This document shows, one piece after another, positions 46,611-57,428 of a stretch of DNA of 64,000 bases (the stretch's first letter is position 1; each line of letters begins with the position of its first letter). The notes under the pieces were generated by a model. That model was given only the letters and a program-made list of their open reading frames with translations. It was not told where the DNA came from and ran no database searches. Position numbers and translations under genes: made by a program. The stretch is from Peptoniphilus stercorisuis (GTDB taxonomy: Bacteria; Bacillota; Clostridia; Tissierellales; Peptoniphilaceae): contig NZ_JAGGLJ010000003.1 of the NCBI RefSeq assembly GCF_017874395.1, positions 62,001-126,000 on the forward strand, written 5' to 3'.

Positions 46611-47450
46611 ATGAGCTATAAATTAATAGTAGATTCAGGATGCGATCTAACTACAGAAATGGAAAAAGAGATGAATATAAGTACAATTCCTTTTAAAATA
46701 GCAGTAGATGATAAAGAGTTTATAGATGATGAAAATTTTAATATGGATTTATTTTTAGATACTATGAAAAATAGTTCTAATCCAATTAAAACCTCATGTC
46801 CTTCACCCTTTGATTATGAATCTGAAGTTGAAAAAGCTAGTGAAGATGAGATTTTTATACTTACAATATCTTCTAAGTTATCAGGATCTTACAATAGTGC
46901 TAATATTGCAAAAAATCAAATTCTTGAAAAGGATCCTAAGAAAAAGGTACATGTATTTGATTCAAAAACTGCAAGTGCAGGAGAAACTTGTATTGCGCTT
47001 AAAATTAATGAATTTATAAAAAATGGTCTTGGTTTTGATGAGATAGTTGAAAAGACAGAAAAAGAAATTGATAAATTAAAGACATTTTTTATTCTTGAAA
47101 ATTTAGATAATTTAATTAAAAATGGAAGAATAAAAAAGACTGCAGGTCTTATTGCAAATGTGTTAAATATTAGACCTATTATGATTGGTGAAAATGGAGA
47201 GATTTCTCTTTTTGAAATGAATCGTGGATTTAAAAAGAGCCTTTCTAAACTTGCAGATGCTCTTGGAAATGTAGTAGATGATATAGAGGATAGAACTCTT
47301 GTGATTTCTCATGTAAATGGTCTTGAAAAGGCAGAGGAGTTTGAGAAGAAGGTAAGATCTCTTTATAATTTTAAAGATATTAAGATTATTCACACTAAGG
47401 GACTTGCTTCAGGTTATGCAGATAATGGAGGCATAGTTATTGCCTTTTAA
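46611..47450 (+). CDS. DegV-family fatty-acid-binding protein
   Basis: A 279-residue protein. YKLIVDSGCDLTTEMEKEMN, SSKLSGSYNSANIAKNQ, DSKTASAGE and a C-terminal GLASGYADNGGIVIAF are DegV motifs. Members such as FakB bind fatty acids and present them to a kinase (FakA) for phosphorylation; FakA is not nearby. It follows glmM by 9 bases with its own AGGAGG and ends the operon. Confidence 0.92.
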   Translation: MSYKLIVDSGCDLTTEMEKEMNISTIPFKIAVDDKEFIDDENFNMDLFLDTMKNSSNPIKTSCPSPFDYESEVEKASEDEIFILTISSKLSGSYNSANIAKNQILEKDPKKKVHVFDSKTASAGETCIALKINEFIKNGLGFDEIVEKTEKEIDKLKTFFILENLDNLIKNGRIKKTAGLIANVLNIRPIMIGENGEISLFEMNRGFKKSLSKLADALGNVVDDIEDRTLVISHVNGLEKAEEFEKKVRSLYNFKDIKIIHTKGLASGYADNGGIVIAF

Positions 47451-47455
47451 ATAAG

Positions 47456-47483
47456 AAATAGTACCTATTAATAGGTACTATTT
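47456..47483. terminator. Bidirectional terminator after degV
   Basis: AAATAGTACCTA / TAGGTACTATTT, a 12-bp perfect stem, TTAA loop, T-rich on the plus strand. It overlaps the stop of the convergent small gene. Confidence 0.9.
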
Positions 47484-47813
47484 TTCTTTTTTCTTTTGAT
47501 TTTTTTTATAATTAATAATATAAACTGCATATAGAGCAATTAAAATTAGTGAAAATACAAAATCAGATGGTTCTAAGATATCTCTATTTGTTTTGTATCT
47601 TGTAAGCATTCTGAATATATTATAAAGAACTATTATTAGGAAAAATTTAAATATTTTTTTGAACTTTCCCTTTTTATCAAGATTTATATTCTCCTTTCTT
47701 AGTTCTTCGTTTAGTTCTATTTGATATTGTGCATGTTCACGTCTTTGTTTTTTGCTATTTTTTAAGTAATTTTCAAATCTTTCTTGAAGTCTTTCTTTAA
47801 AATTCTTTTTCAT
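47478..47813 (-). CDS. Small basic membrane protein of unknown function
   Basis: A 111-residue protein. Residues 1-55 are strongly charged (Lys, Arg, Glu) and probably helical. Two transmembrane segments follow (FKFFLIIVLYNIFRML and FVFSLILIALYAVYII) with a short loop between, then a Lys-rich end. I do not recognise a family. Confidence 0.55.
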   Translation of the reverse strand: MKKNFKERLQERFENYLKNSKKQRREHAQYQIELNEELRKENINLDKKGKFKKIFKFFLIIVLYNIFRMLTRYKTNRDILEPSDFVFSLILIALYAVYIINYKKNQKKKEK

Positions 47814-48080
47814 AGTTATGATTTTATGCTAAATTTAAAAATAATTCAATAATTATGAGGAAAAACTATCTATAAAGGGCTATTTTACAAGTATTGAAAA
47901 GTTTTTGAAAAAATATTGAAAAAGTACTGGATTTATTTTGGAACTTGTATTAAAATAGGGAACAATGTGCTTATTAAAGAACTTCTTAATTTTTATTACA
48001 TTATATATATAATAAAAAAACACATAAATTTTAAAAAAACAAAAAAGTTAAGAAAAATCTAAAAAAGTCCTGAAAAAGGC

Positions 48081-48109
48081 TTTACAATAAGCATTCTATT
48101 AGATATAAT
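48081..48109 (+). promoter_or_regulatory. Promoter of the S10 superoperon
   Basis: TTTACA (48081-48086), 17 bases, TATAAT (48104-48109). Start expected near 48116. Upstream bases 47814-48080 are AT-rich with A-tracts, like an UP element, and hold no gene. Confidence 0.75.
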
Positions 48110-48115
48110 GTTTAA

Positions 48116-48320
48116 GCGTTAAAAAAAGAAACTTTGCGACGATTCTATAAGTTGCTTGAGGTTTTATGGAAAAAAGGAGCTTCAAGGTAATTATGGAGGA
48201 GAAGTCCAGCTAGATCTGGGCGGGGTTATTTTTTCATTCTGTCGTCTAGGATACACCAGGCGGCGTTTATCAGTAACCTGACTTCGCAAAATATGCATTT
48301 ATGCGAGTAGGAGGGAAATT
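48116..48320 (+). ncRNA. Structured 5' leader of the S10 operon
   Basis: A leader of about 205 nt with local GC-rich pieces in an AT-rich setting. Possible helices: GACGA (48138-48142) with TCGTC (48242-48246), a long-range closing pair; a CCAG / CTGG hairpin near 48208-48225; CAGG / CCTG around 48257-48280; and TCGCA (48284-48288) with TGCGA (48302-48306), just before the AGGAGG of rpsJ. It may be a ribosomal-protein-binding autoregulatory leader. I cannot assign it to a known family. Confidence 0.5.
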
Positions 48321-48638
48321 ATGTCAAACAAAGGCAAACAAAAAATAAGAATCAGACTTAAAGCTTATGATCATGAACTTTTAGACAATTCTGCGGCAAG
48401 AATAGTAGAAGCTGCTAAACAAACAGGTGCTACTGTTTCAGGTCCAATTCCACTTCCAACAGAAAAGGAAGTAATTACAGTTCTAAGAGCTGTTCATAAG
48501 GATAAAGATTCTAGAGAACAATTTGAGCAAAGAACTCACAAACGTCTAATTGATATTGTTAATCCAAGTCAAAAGACAGTTGATTCTTTAATGAAACTCA
48601 ACTTACCAGCTGGTGTCGATATTGAAATTAAGCTATAA
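48321..48638 (+). CDS. rpsJ: 30S ribosomal protein S10
   Basis: A 105-residue protein of the 30S head, also the NusE antitermination factor. [40 protein letters not shown] and [20 protein letters not shown] are diagnostic. It is the first gene of the 30-gene operon, behind AGGAGGG. Confidence 0.98.
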   Translation: MSNKGKQKIRIRLKAYDHELLDNSAARIVEAAKQTGATVSGPIPLPTEKEVITVLRAVHKDKDSREQFEQRTHKRLIDIVNPSQKTVDSLMKLNLPAGVDIEIKL

Positions 48639-48697
48639 ATAATTGTTCTTTATAAGATTGTTAAGGCAATCCGCTGTAAATTTTAGGAGGTGCAACA

Positions 48698-49330
48698 ATG
48701 AAATTTTTAATTGGAAAAAAAATAGGAATGACTCAAATCTTCAATGAAGAAGGAACAGTTACTCCTGTAACAGTTATTGAAGCTGAGCCTAACGTAGTTA
48801 TCCAAAAGAAAACTGTTGAAATTGATGGATATGAATCTGTTCAAGTTGCAACAGGAAGTATTAAGGAAAATAAAGTAAATAAACCAATGAAAGGTCATTA
48901 TGAAAAAGCAGGCGTTGAAGCAAAAAGATACGCAGCTGAATTCAGAACTAATGAAGTAGAAAACTACAACATTGGAGATGAAATCAAAGTAGATCTTTTC
49001 GAAGTTGGAGAATTTATTGACGTTACAGGAACTTCAAAGGGTAAAGGAACTCAAGGTGTTATTAAGAGACATGGATTTGCTCGTGGACGTGAAACTCACG
49101 GTTCTAAATTCCATAGAATGCCCGGTGGTATGGGAGCTGCTTCTTATCCAGGAAGAGTTTGGAAAAACCACAGAATGGCAGGAAAAATGGGAAATGAAAG
49201 AGTAACAGTTCAAAACCTTGAAATCGTAAGAATTGATACTGACAAGAACTTAATCTTAGTCAAAGGTGCAATCCCAGGACCTAAAAAGGGAACTGTAACA
49301 TTAAAAGAGACTGTTAAGGCTCATAAGTAA
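48698..49330 (+). CDS. rplC: 50S ribosomal protein L3
   Basis: A 210-residue early-assembly protein near the peptidyl transferase centre. [19 protein letters not shown] opens it; [20 protein letters not shown] is the conserved loop. The 59-base gap after rpsJ is one of the larger gaps in this operon. Confidence 0.98.
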   Translation: MKFLIGKKIGMTQIFNEEGTVTPVTVIEAEPNVVIQKKTVEIDGYESVQVATGSIKENKVNKPMKGHYEKAGVEAKRYAAEFRTNEVENYNIGDEIKVDLFEVGEFIDVTGTSKGKGTQGVIKRHGFARGRETHGSKFHRMPGGMGAASYPGRVWKNHRMAGKMGNERVTVQNLEIVRIDTDKNLILVKGAIPGPKKGTVTLKETVKAHK

Positions 49331-49350
49331 TGAAAGGAGGGTATTAAGAT

Positions 49351-49974
49351 ATGCCTAAGATTCAAATGATCAATATGGAAGGAAATCCAGTTGAAGAAAT
49401 TGAACTAAATGAAAATATTTTTGATATAGATATAAATGAACATGCTGTTTATCTTGTAGTTAAAAATATATTAGCTAATAAAAGACAAGGAACACAATCA
49501 GCTAAAACTAGAGCGGAAGTTCGTGGTGGCGGAAGAAAACCTTGGAGACAAAAGGGAACTGGTCGTGCTCGTCAAGGAAGTATAAGATCTCCACAATGGA
49601 GAGGTGGTGGTGTTGTATTTGCACCAAAGCCAAGAGATTATTCTTATACAACTCCTAAAAAAGTTAGAAGACTTGCTATGAAGAGTGTTCTTACTTCTAA
49701 GGTTCAAGAAAATGAACTTATCGTTGTAGATAATATTCAAATGGAAAGTGCAAAAACAAAGAACTTTGTACAAATGTTAGATAATATTAAAGCTAACAAA
49801 AAAGCTCTTGTTGTTATTGCAGATAGAGATTTAAATGTAATGAGATCTGCTAAAAACATTGAAGGTGTTGAAACTGCAATGGCTAGTATGATTAATGTGT
49901 ATGATATCTTAAAATATGATTCACTAATTATTACTAAAGACGCTCTTAATATAATTGAGGAGGTGTTTAACTAA
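49351..49974 (+). CDS. rplD: 50S ribosomal protein L4
   Basis: A 207-residue protein lining the exit tunnel. [20 protein letters not shown] is the tunnel loop, with the conserved Lys of macrolide-resistance interest unchanged. In some bacteria L4 represses its own operon. Its stop overlaps the rplW start by one base (TAATG). Confidence 0.98.
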   Translation: MPKIQMINMEGNPVEEIELNENIFDIDINEHAVYLVVKNILANKRQGTQSAKTRAEVRGGGRKPWRQKGTGRARQGSIRSPQWRGGGVVFAPKPRDYSYTTPKKVRRLAMKSVLTSKVQENELIVVDNIQMESAKTKNFVQMLDNIKANKKALVVIADRDLNVMRSAKNIEGVETAMASMINVYDILKYDSLIITKDALNIIEEVFN

Positions 49975-50264
49975 TGAACGTATATGATATTATTAGAAAA
50001 CCAATTATCACTGAAAAAAGTATGACTGATATGGAAGATAACAAATATACTTTTGAAGTTGAAAAACATGCTACTAAAGCAGAAATTAAATCAGCTGTGG
50101 AAGAAGTTTTCGGCGTAAAAGTTCAAAGGGTAAACACTATGAACATGCGTGGAAAAATGAAAAGACAAGGTGCACATCAAGGAAGACGTCCATCTTGGAA
50201 AAAAGCTATTGTTAAACTAACTGAAGATTCTAAATCAATCGAATTCTTCGATGGTATGGAATAA
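49974..50264 (+). CDS. rplW: 50S ribosomal protein L23
   Basis: A 96-residue protein at the tunnel exit, docking site for trigger factor and [23 protein letters not shown] and [17 protein letters not shown] are diagnostic. It shares one base with rplD. Confidence 0.98.
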   Translation: MNVYDIIRKPIITEKSMTDMEDNKYTFEVEKHATKAEIKSAVEEVFGVKVQRVNTMNMRGKMKRQGAHQGRRPSWKKAIVKLTEDSKSIEFFDGME

Positions 50265-50283
50265 TTGATTAGGAGGTAAAAAG

Positions 50284-51114
50284 ATGGCAATTAAAGGATA
50301 TAAACCAACTTCTCCTGCTCGTAGACAAATGACTGTCTCAACTTTTGAAGAGATTACAAAAAAGACTCCTGAAAAAAGTCTTACTATAAATTTAAAAACT
50401 ACTGCTGGAAGAAATGCTCACGGAAGAATAACTTCTAGACATAGAGGCGGCGGAGTTAAGAGAAGATATAGAATAATCGACTTTAGAAGAAACAAAGACG
50501 GAATACCAGCAAGAGTAGCTTCAATAGAATACGATCCATATAGAACAGCTTATATAGCTCTTTTAAACTATGTTGATGGAGAAAAAAGATATATTTTAGC
50601 TCCAGTAGGATTAAAAGTTGGCGATATGGTTGAATCTGGAGAAGAAGCAGACATTAAGATCGGTAATGCTCTTAAATTAAAAGATATGCCAGTAGGTACT
50701 ATTATTCATAATGTAGAACTTACACCAGGCAGAGGTGGACAACTTGCAAGATCTGCAGGAACAGAAATCCAACTTATGGCTAAAGAAGGAAAATACGCTC
50801 ATTTAAGATTACCATCAGGCGAATTTAGACTAGTAAGCCTTGAATGTAGAGCTACAATTGGACAAGTAGGAAACATCTCACATGAACTTATTACTTTAGG
50901 AAAAGCTGGAAAAAGCAGATACCTAGGTAGAAGACCACATGTAAGAGGTTCTGCAATGAACCCAGTAGATCACCCTCACGGTGGTGGAGAAGGTAGAACT
51001 CCAATAGGTAGACCTTCACCAATGTCTCCATGGGGTAAGAAAACTCTTGGACTTAAGACTAGAAAAAGAAGCAAGAAATCTAACGCTTATATTATAAGAA
51101 GAAGAACTAAGTAA
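50284..51114 (+). CDS. rplB: 50S ribosomal protein L2
   Basis: A 276-residue protein needed for subunit joining and peptidyl transfer. [20 protein letters not shown] and the C-terminal [20 protein letters not shown], with the essential His, are present. Confidence 0.98.
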   Translation: MAIKGYKPTSPARRQMTVSTFEEITKKTPEKSLTINLKTTAGRNAHGRITSRHRGGGVKRRYRIIDFRRNKDGIPARVASIEYDPYRTAYIALLNYVDGEKRYILAPVGLKVGDMVESGEEADIKIGNALKLKDMPVGTIIHNVELTPGRGGQLARSAGTEIQLMAKEGKYAHLRLPSGEFRLVSLECRATIGQVGNISHELITLGKAGKSRYLGRRPHVRGSAMNPVDHPHGGGEGRTPIGRPSPMSPWGKKTLGLKTRKRSKKSNAYIIRRRTK

Positions 51115-51127
51115 TCGGAGGGGAAAA

Positions 51128-51412
51128 ATGAGTAGATCAGTTAAAAAAGGACCTTTCGCAGATGAACATCTGTTAAAAAAGGTTGATCAATTAAACGAAA
51201 CTAATGATAAAAAAGTTATAAAAACTTGGTCTCGCCGCTCCACAATATTTCCTGAAATGGTAACACATACTATTGCTGTTCATGACGGCAGAAAACATGT
51301 GCCAGTATACATTACAGAAGATATGGTAGGACATAAACTTGGAGAATTTGTTCTTACAAGAACATTTAGAGGCCACGGCGGCAAGGCTGAAAAAACAACA
51401 GGTTTAAAATAA
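51128..51412 (+). CDS. rpsS: 30S ribosomal protein S19
   Basis: A 94-residue 30S head protein. [20 protein letters not shown] and [20 protein letters not shown] are diagnostic. It lies between rplB and rplV in standard order. Confidence 0.98.
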   Translation: MSRSVKKGPFADEHLLKKVDQLNETNDKKVIKTWSRRSTIFPEMVTHTIAVHDGRKHVPVYITEDMVGHKLGEFVLTRTFRGHGGKAEKTTGLK

Positions 51413-51430
51413 GAAAGGAAGGGGATTTAA

Positions 51431-51766
51431 ATGGAAGCAAAAGCAATTGCGAAATATGTTAGAATTTCACCATTAAAGGTAAATTACATTTGTGCTGAAA
51501 TTCGCGGCAAACAAGTTGACGAAGCCCTTTCTATTTTAAAGTTCACTCCAAAAAGAGGAGCTAAAGAACTATACAAGGTGCTTAATTCTGCTGTAGCAAA
51601 TGCTGAAAACAATCTAAATCTTAATAGAGATGAATTAATTGTTAAAGAAGCATATGCAAATGACGGTCCAACTATGAAAAGATTCCATCCTAAGGCAAAA
51701 GGTATGGCATATCCAATTCTTAAAAGATCAAGTCATATTGGCGTTGTAGTAGCAGAAAGAGAGTAA
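51431..51766 (+). CDS. rplV: 50S ribosomal protein L22
   Basis: A 111-residue protein whose beta-hairpin lines the exit tunnel. [20 protein letters not shown] and [20 protein letters not shown] (hairpin) are intact, with no macrolide-type deletion. Confidence 0.97.
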   Translation: MEAKAIAKYVRISPLKVNYICAEIRGKQVDEALSILKFTPKRGAKELYKVLNSAVANAENNLNLNRDELIVKEAYANDGPTMKRFHPKAKGMAYPILKRSSHIGVVVAERE

Positions 51767-51779
51767 GGGAGGTTAAATA

Positions 51780-52517
51780 ATGGGCCAAAAAGTTAACCCA
51801 CATGGACTTCGTGTTGGTATTATCAAAGATTGGGATTCAAAATGGTATGCTGACAAGAAGGATTTCGGTGACTTATTAGTAGAAGATAATGAAATTCGTA
51901 TATATATAAAGAAAAAACTTTTCACAGCTGGTCTTTCTAAGATTGAAATCGAAAGAGCTGCTAATAAAGTTAAAGTAACTATATTAACTGCTAAACCAGG
52001 AATGGTAATCGGACGTGGTGGAGCAGGTGTTGAAGATTTAAGAAATGAACTTGAAAAACTAACTGGAAAAAGCGTAGTTATAAACGTTGAAGAAATTAGA
52101 AATCAAGACATGGATGCTCAACTAGTTGCTGAATCAATTGCGGAATCTCTAGAAAGACGTGTATCTTTTAGACGTGCAATGAAACAAGCAATTCAAAGAA
52201 CAATGAGAGCTGGAGCAAAAGGTATCAAAACTTCAGTATCAGGACGTTTAGGTGGAGCAGATATGGCAAGAACTGAAGGATATGCAGAGGGAACAATTCC
52301 TCTTCAAACTTTAAGAGCAGACATAGATTATGGATTTGCAGAAGCAGATACTACTTATGGAAAGCTTGGAGTTAAAGTTTGGTTATACAAAGGTGAAGTT
52401 CTTCCAGGACAAAAATCTGTAAACACAAATATTAGAGATAGAAACGAAAAAAGAAAAAGACCTCAAAATAAGAAAAAGAACTTTAAATCTAACGATAGAA
52501 AAAAAGTTCAAAATTAA
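51780..52517 (+). CDS. rpsC: 30S ribosomal protein S3
   Basis: A 245-residue protein at the mRNA entry. [20 protein letters not shown], the KH motif [18 protein letters not shown], and [20 protein letters not shown] are present. A Lys/Arg/Asn-rich C-terminal tail of about 30 residues (from [15 protein letters not shown]) makes it longer than the usual 218-235. Confidence 0.97.
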   Translation: MGQKVNPHGLRVGIIKDWDSKWYADKKDFGDLLVEDNEIRIYIKKKLFTAGLSKIEIERAANKVKVTILTAKPGMVIGRGGAGVEDLRNELEKLTGKSVVINVEEIRNQDMDAQLVAESIAESLERRVSFRRAMKQAIQRTMRAGAKGIKTSVSGRLGGADMARTEGYAEGTIPLQTLRADIDYGFAEADTTYGKLGVKVWLYKGEVLPGQKSVNTNIRDRNEKRKRPQNKKKNFKSNDRKKVQN

Positions 52518-52541
52518 GCATGAAGGAAAGGAGGAACAAAT

Positions 52542-52973
52542 ATGTTAATGCCTAAGAGAGTAAAATATCGTAGAGTTCACAGAGGCAGAATGAAGGGTAA
52601 AGCAATGCGTGGAAACACATTAACTTACGGAGAATACGGCCTTCAAGCACTTGAACCTTCATGGATTACTTCAAATCAAATCGAAGCAGCACGTCGTGCG
52701 ATGACTAGATATATCAAAAGAGGTGGAAACATCTGGATTAAGATTTTCCCAGATAAGCCTGTTACAGAAAAACCTGCTGAAACACGTATGGGATCTGGTA
52801 AAGGTGCTCCTGAATATTGGGTAGCAGTTGTAAAACCAGGCCGTGTTATGTTTGAAATGAGCGGTGTTTCTGAAGAGATAGCTAGAGAAGCAATGAGACT
52901 TGCGTCTATGAAGCTACCTATTAAGACTAAGTTTGTTATGAAAGAAAAGGATGGTGAATCAAATGAAGACTAA
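52542..52973 (+). CDS. rplP: 50S ribosomal protein L16
   Basis: A 143-residue protein near the A site. [19 protein letters not shown] and the essential Arg segment [20 protein letters not shown] are present. Its last 11 bases overlap rpmC. Confidence 0.97.
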   Translation: MLMPKRVKYRRVHRGRMKGKAMRGNTLTYGEYGLQALEPSWITSNQIEAARRAMTRYIKRGGNIWIKIFPDKPVTEKPAETRMGSGKGAPEYWVAVVKPGRVMFEMSGVSEEIAREAMRLASMKLPIKTKFVMKEKDGESNED

Positions 52974-53169
52974 GGATATTCGCCAAATGTCAAGTGAAGA
53001 TTTAAATAAAAAAGTAACTGAGTTAAAGAATGAACTATTCAACTTGAGATTTAGGTTGGCAACTGGTCAACTTGATAATCCATCAAGCATTAAGAGCGTT
53101 AAAAAAGATATCGCTAGAGTAAAGACAATTCTTAGACAACGTGAATTAGGAATGGGAAAGGAGGCTTAA
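52963..53169 (+). CDS. rpmC: 50S ribosomal protein L29
   Basis: A 68-residue protein beside the tunnel exit. The ATG at 52963 gives the usual [20 protein letters not shown] start; a longer in-frame start at 52951 would add four residues with no family support. It overlaps the end of rplP, so translation is coupled. Confidence 0.95.
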   Translation: MKTKDIRQMSSEDLNKKVTELKNELFNLRFRLATGQLDNPSSIKSVKKDIARVKTILRQRELGMGKEA

Positions 53170-53173
53170 TCTC

Positions 53174-53428
53174 ATGGAAAGAAACAATAGAAAAACAATA
53201 ATTGGTACTGTGGTAAGTGACAAAATGGATAAAACTATTGTAGTTGCTGTTGAGACTTTTGAGACTCACCCAATATACAAAAAGAGATTTAAGAAAACTA
53301 CAAAATTCAAAGCTCATGATGAAAAGAACGAATGTGGTATTGGCGACAAAGTTAAAATTATGGAAACAAGACCACTTAGCAAAGACAAGAGATGGAGATT
53401 AGTAAGTATTATTGAGAAAGCTCAATAA
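53174..53428 (+). CDS. rpsQ: 30S ribosomal protein S17
   Basis: An 84-residue primary 16S-binding protein with an OB fold. [20 protein letters not shown] and [20 protein letters not shown] are diagnostic. Confidence 0.97.
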   Translation: MERNNRKTIIGTVVSDKMDKTIVVAVETFETHPIYKKRFKKTTKFKAHDEKNECGIGDKVKIMETRPLSKDKRWRLVSIIEKAQ

Positions 53429-53448
53429 TAACTGATAAGGAGGAGCTC

Positions 53449-53817
53449 ATGATACAACAAGAAACAAGGCTTCATGTTGCTGACAACTCAGGAGCAAGAG
53501 AACTACTTGTCATAAAAGTACTTGGTGGTACTAATAGAAAGACAGCCAATATAGGAGACATAGTAGTATGCTCTGTTAAACATGCAACACCAGGCGGAGT
53601 TGTTAAAAAAGGCAGCATTGTAAAAGCTGTAATAGTTAGAACAAGCAAAGGAATCAGCCGTAAAGACGGATCATATATTAGATTCGACGAAAACGCAGCT
53701 GTTATTATAAAAGACGACAGAAGTCCTGTAGGTACTCGTATCTTCGGACCGGTAACAAGAGAACTTAGAAGTGGAAACTTCATGAAGATTATATCTCTTG
53801 CACCAGAAGTACTATAA
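53449..53817 (+). CDS. rplN: 50S ribosomal protein L14
   Basis: A 122-residue protein at the subunit interface, the RsfS-binding protein. [20 protein letters not shown] and [20 protein letters not shown] are diagnostic; the length is exact for the family. Confidence 0.98.
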   Translation: MIQQETRLHVADNSGARELLVIKVLGGTNRKTANIGDIVVCSVKHATPGGVVKKGSIVKAVIVRTSKGISRKDGSYIRFDENAAVIIKDDRSPVGTRIFGPVTRELRSGNFMKIISLAPEVL

Positions 53818-53832
53818 TCAGGAGGTTTAGAT

Positions 53833-54141
53833 ATGCGTATTAAAAAAGGTGATACAGTTAAGGTTATTGCCGGAAAAGATAAGGGTAAAACCGGCATAGT
53901 TCTAAAGACTTTCCCACTTGAAGATAGAATAATTGTGGAAAAAGTGAACATGGTTACAAAACACATGAAACCAAGAGGACCACAAAATCCTGGTGGAATC
54001 GAAAAGCAAGAAGCACCAATTCATGTTTCAAATGTAATGTATTTCGATACAAAGTCAAATAAGACTACAAGAATAGGCTATAAATTAGAGAACGGCGAAA
54101 AAGTAAGATTTACTAAAATCGACGGACAAACTATAAAGTAA
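53833..54141 (+). CDS. rplX: 50S ribosomal protein L24
   Basis: A 102-residue assembly-initiating protein with an N-terminal KOW motif (KKGDTVKVIAGKDKGKTGIV). Standard place between rplN and rplE. Confidence 0.97.
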   Translation: MRIKKGDTVKVIAGKDKGKTGIVLKTFPLEDRIIVEKVNMVTKHMKPRGPQNPGGIEKQEAPIHVSNVMYFDTKSNKTTRIGYKLENGEKVRFTKIDGQTIK

Positions 54142-54152
54142 GGAGGTAGACT

Positions 54153-54695
54153 ATGACTTCCAGATTAAAGGAAAAATACAATAATGAAGTAGTAGACTAT
54201 TTAATGGAAAAGTTTGAGTACAAAAGTGTTATGGAAGTACCTAAACTAGAAAAAATAGTAATAAATATTGGTTTAGGAGAAGCAAAAGACAATCCTAAAG
54301 CTCTTGAATCAGCTATTAATGATTTAACAATGATTTCAGGACAAAAACCATTAGTTACAACTGCAAAAAAATCAATTGCGAACTTTAAGTTACGTGAGGG
54401 AAGTAAAATTGGTTGTAAAGTAACTCTTCGTGGAGAAAAAATGTATGACTTCTTAGATAAACTAATGAATGTTGCACTTCCAAGAGTAAGAGACTTTAGA
54501 GGAATTAAATCTACTGCATTTGATGGTAGAGGAAATTATGCTCTAGGACTTAAAGAACAACTTATATTCCCAGAAATTGAATATGATAAAGTTGATGCTA
54601 TTAGAGGTATGGATATAGTTATTGTTACAACAGCAAATACTGATGAAGAGGCCAAATCTTTCCTAGAAAGAATGGGAATGCCTTTCGCTAAGTAA
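54153..54695 (+). CDS. rplE: 50S ribosomal protein L5
   Basis: A 180-residue 5S rRNA-binding protein. [40 protein letters not shown] and [20 protein letters not shown] are diagnostic. Confidence 0.98.
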   Translation: MTSRLKEKYNNEVVDYLMEKFEYKSVMEVPKLEKIVINIGLGEAKDNPKALESAINDLTMISGQKPLVTTAKKSIANFKLREGSKIGCKVTLRGEKMYDFLDKLMNVALPRVRDFRGIKSTAFDGRGNYALGLKEQLIFPEIEYDKVDAIRGMDIVIVTTANTDEEAKSFLERMGMPFAK

Positions 54696-54709
54696 TAGGA
54701 GGTAAACTA

Positions 54710-54895
54710 GTGGCAAAGAAATCAATGATTGCTAAACAAAAGAGAAAACAAAAGTATAGCACTCGTGAATATACAAGATGTAAAATTTGTGGAAGACCAC
54801 ATTCAGTTTTAAGAAAATACGGAATTTGCAGAATCTGCTTTAGAGAACTAGCATATAAGGGACAAATTCCTGGTGTTAAAAAGGCAAGTTGGTAA
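54710..54895 (+). CDS. rpsN: 30S ribosomal protein S14, zinc type
   Basis: A 61-residue protein starting at GTG 54710 behind [27 protein letters not shown] gives the four zinc Cys, the short C+ form. Confidence 0.97.
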   Translation: MAKKSMIAKQKRKQKYSTREYTRCKICGRPHSVLRKYGICRICFRELAYKGQIPGVKKASW

Positions 54896-54926
54896 TCTTT
54901 TACCATAGGAAAGGAGGCAAAATATT

Positions 54927-55322
54927 ATGATGACAGACCCTATTGCAGATATGCTTACCAGAATTAGAAACGGCAATGATGCAAGACATAAATCTGTTGA
55001 CGTTCCAGCTTCAAATATTAAAAAAGAAATATCTGAAATCCTACAAAAAGAAGGATATATTAAAAAATATGAATTTATTGAGGATAACAAACAAGGTATT
55101 ATTAAAATAGATTTTAAGTATGGAGAAAACAACGAAAGAGTAATTAGCGGAATAAAAAGAATCTCTAAACCAGGCCTAAGAGTTTATGTAAACAGAGAAG
55201 ATATCCCAAGAGTTTTAGGTGGACTAGGAATAGCAATTATTTCAACATCTAAGGGAATTGTAACTGATAAAGAAGCGAGAAAACTTGGCGTTGGTGGAGA
55301 AGTAATTTGCTACGTTTGGTAA
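54927..55322 (+). CDS. rpsH: 30S ribosomal protein S8
   Basis: A 131-residue central-domain protein. [17 protein letters not shown] and the C-terminal [20 protein letters not shown] are diagnostic. ATG 54927 is 9 bases after AAAGGAGG; ATG 54930 is a possible alternative, one residue shorter. Confidence 0.97.
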   Translation: MMTDPIADMLTRIRNGNDARHKSVDVPASNIKKEISEILQKEGYIKKYEFIEDNKQGIIKIDFKYGENNERVISGIKRISKPGLRVYVNREDIPRVLGGLGIAIISTSKGIVTDKEARKLGVGGEVICYVW

Positions 55323-55338
55323 AATAGGAGGTGTTAGC

Positions 55339-55875
55339 ATGTCAAGAATCGGTAAAAAACCAATTGAAATTCCAGCAGGCGTAGATGTTAAAGTAGAAGG
55401 AAATACTGTAACAGTTAAAGGACCTAAAGGAGAATTAACTCAAAGTTTTGATAATGACATGATTATTGAATTAGATAATGGTGTTCTAACAGTTCAAAGA
55501 CCAAGTGATAGCAAAAACCACAAAGCAATGCATGGACTAGTAAGAACTCTTATCGACAATATGATAATCGGTGTAACTGAAGGTTATAAAAAAGAACTTG
55601 AAATTATAGGTACAGGATATAGAGCTGCAAAAAGTGGAAAGAAACTTTCACTAACTCTAGGATTCTCACATCCTCTAGATCTTGAAGATCCAGAAGGAAT
55701 AACTACTGAAGTTCCAAGTCCAAACCAAATTATCATAAGTGGTATAGATAAACAAAAAGTAGGAGCTTATGCTGCTCACTTAAGAAGTTATAGAAAACCA
55801 GAACCTTATAAAGGTAAAGGTATTAAATATATAGATGAATATGTTAGACGTAAAGTCGGAAAAACAGGTAAGTAG
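55339..55875 (+). CDS. rplF: 50S ribosomal protein L6
   Basis: A 178-residue protein at the factor-binding site. [20 protein letters not shown] and the C-terminal [20 protein letters not shown] are diagnostic. Confidence 0.98.
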   Translation: MSRIGKKPIEIPAGVDVKVEGNTVTVKGPKGELTQSFDNDMIIELDNGVLTVQRPSDSKNHKAMHGLVRTLIDNMIIGVTEGYKKELEIIGTGYRAAKSGKKLSLTLGFSHPLDLEDPEGITTEVPSPNQIIISGIDKQKVGAYAAHLRSYRKPEPYKGKGIKYIDEYVRRKVGKTGK

Positions 55876-55891
55876 AAAGGAGAAATAAACA

Positions 55892-56254
55892 GTGTTAAAT
55901 AAAGTTGATAGAAACGCAAATAGAATAAAAAGACACAAGAGAATCAGAAATAAAATCTCCGGAACAGCAACTTGCCCAAGACTTTCTGTTTACAGATCAG
56001 GTTCTAATATTTATGCTCAAATCATTAATGATGAGATTGGCAATACATTAGTATCTGCATCAACATTAGACAAGTCATTAGAACTTGAAAATACTAAGAA
56101 TACAGAAGCAGCTAAAAAAGTTGGCGAAGCAATCGCTAAAAAAGCAGTAGATGCGGGAATTGAAGAAGTTGTATTTGATAGATCCGGATATGTATATCAT
56201 GGACGCATTAAAGCTCTTGCAGATGCAGCAAGAGAAGCTGGACTTAAATTCTAA
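55892..56254 (+). CDS. rplR: 50S ribosomal protein L18
   Basis: A 120-residue 5S rRNA-binding protein starting at GTG 55892 behind [27 protein letters not shown] and [20 protein letters not shown] are diagnostic. Confidence 0.97.
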   Translation: MLNKVDRNANRIKRHKRIRNKISGTATCPRLSVYRSGSNIYAQIINDEIGNTLVSASTLDKSLELENTKNTEAAKKVGEAIAKKAVDAGIEEVVFDRSGYVYHGRIKALADAAREAGLKF

Positions 56255-56269
56255 AGAAGGAGGGGAAAA

Positions 56270-56776
56270 ATGAAACGTTCATTAATAAACGCAGCAGAAC
56301 TTGACCTTGAAGAAAGAGTTGTATCTATTAATAGAGTTGCAAAAGTTGTAAAAGGCGGTAGAAATTTCAGATTTTCAGCTCTAGTTGTAGTTGGAGATCA
56401 TAATGGTCATGTTGGAGTTGGAACAGGAAAGGCATTAGAAGTACCCGAAGCTATTAGAAAAGCAGTTCAAGATGCGAAAAAACACATCATAAATGTTAAT
56501 CTTTTAGATACTTCTATTCCACATGCAGTAACTGGTGAATTTGGTTCAGGAAGTGTATTCTTAAAACCAGCTCAAGCAGGTACTGGAGTTATCGCAGGTG
56601 GAGCAGTTCGTGCAGTTTGTGAACTTGCTGGAATCAGTGATATTAGAACTAAAAACCTTGGATCAAACAATCCACAAAATATTGTAAATGCAACTATACA
56701 AGGTCTTTCTGAGCTTAAAACTGCAGAATCTGTAGCTAAACTTAGAAATAAACCTGTTGATGAGATTTTAGGATAA
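56270..56776 (+). CDS. rpsE: 30S ribosomal protein S5
   Basis: A 168-residue fidelity protein. [20 protein letters not shown] covers the spectinomycin-site loop, with no resistance-type change that I can see; [20 protein letters not shown] follows. Confidence 0.98.
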   Translation: MKRSLINAAELDLEERVVSINRVAKVVKGGRNFRFSALVVVGDHNGHVGVGTGKALEVPEAIRKAVQDAKKHIINVNLLDTSIPHAVTGEFGSGSVFLKPAQAGTGVIAGGAVRAVCELAGISDIRTKNLGSNNPQNIVNATIQGLSELKTAESVAKLRNKPVDEILG

Positions 56777-56788
56777 GGGGGTAAAGCT

Positions 56789-56965
56789 ATGAGTACATTA
56801 AAAATTAAATTAGTAAAAAGCCCTATTGGAAAAATAGAAACTCACAAAAGAACAGTAAAAGCTCTTGGACTAAGAAAAATCGGACAAGTAGTTGAACATG
56901 AAGATAATCCTCATATAAGAGGTATGATAAAACAAGTATCATATATGCTTGAAGTTGAAGAATAA
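56789..56965 (+). CDS. rpmD: 50S ribosomal protein L30
   Basis: A 58-residue protein. [20 protein letters not shown] and [20 protein letters not shown] are diagnostic. ATG 56789 follows AAGGGGGT, between rpsE and rplO in standard order. Confidence 0.95.
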   Translation: MSTLKIKLVKSPIGKIETHKRTVKALGLRKIGQVVEHEDNPHIRGMIKQVSYMLEVEE

Positions 56966-56978
56966 GGAGGTGTGAAAC

Positions 56979-57428
56979 TTGAAATTACATGACTTAAGAC
57001 CAGCAGAAGGCGGCGGAGTTAAAGCTAGAAAAAGAGTTGGTAGAGGTATTGGATCTGGAACAGGTAAAACTTCAGGAAAAGGTCATAAAGGACAAAACGC
57101 TAGAAGTGGCGGAGGAGTTAGACCAGGTTTTGAAGGTGGACAAATGCCATTATTCAGACGTCTTCCAAAAAGAGGTTTCACAAATGTATTCAAAAAAGAA
57201 TATGCATTAGTTAATGTTTCAGTACTTGAAAACTTCGAAAACGGAGCAGAAGTTACTCCAGAAATTTTAATTAATAGTGGTTTAATAAAAGAAGCAAAGG
57301 CAAAAGATGGTGTTAGAATTCTAGGTGATGGAGAACTTACTAAAAAACTTACAGTAAAAGCTCATCATTTTTCTAAGGCTGCGGCAGAAAAAATTGAGGC
57401 TGCGGGAGGAAAGGCCGAGGTGATTTAA
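56979..57428 (+). CDS. rplO: 50S ribosomal protein L15
   Basis: A 149-residue late-assembly protein starting at TTG 56979 behind [20 protein letters not shown] and [20 protein letters not shown] are diagnostic. Its stop shares one base with the secY start, so SecY translation is coupled. Confidence 0.97.
   Translation: MKLHDLRPAEGGGVKARKRVGRGIGSGTGKTSGKGHKGQNARSGGGVRPGFEGGQMPLFRRLPKRGFTNVFKKEYALVNVSVLENFENGAEVTPEILINSGLIKEAKAKDGVRILGDGELTKKLTVKAHHFSKAAAEKIEAAGGKAEVI

Noticed and set aside
47814-48320. tRNA or other classical RNA gene before the S10 operon
   Set aside because: No cloverleaf or T-loop motif could be found; it reads as promoter and leader.
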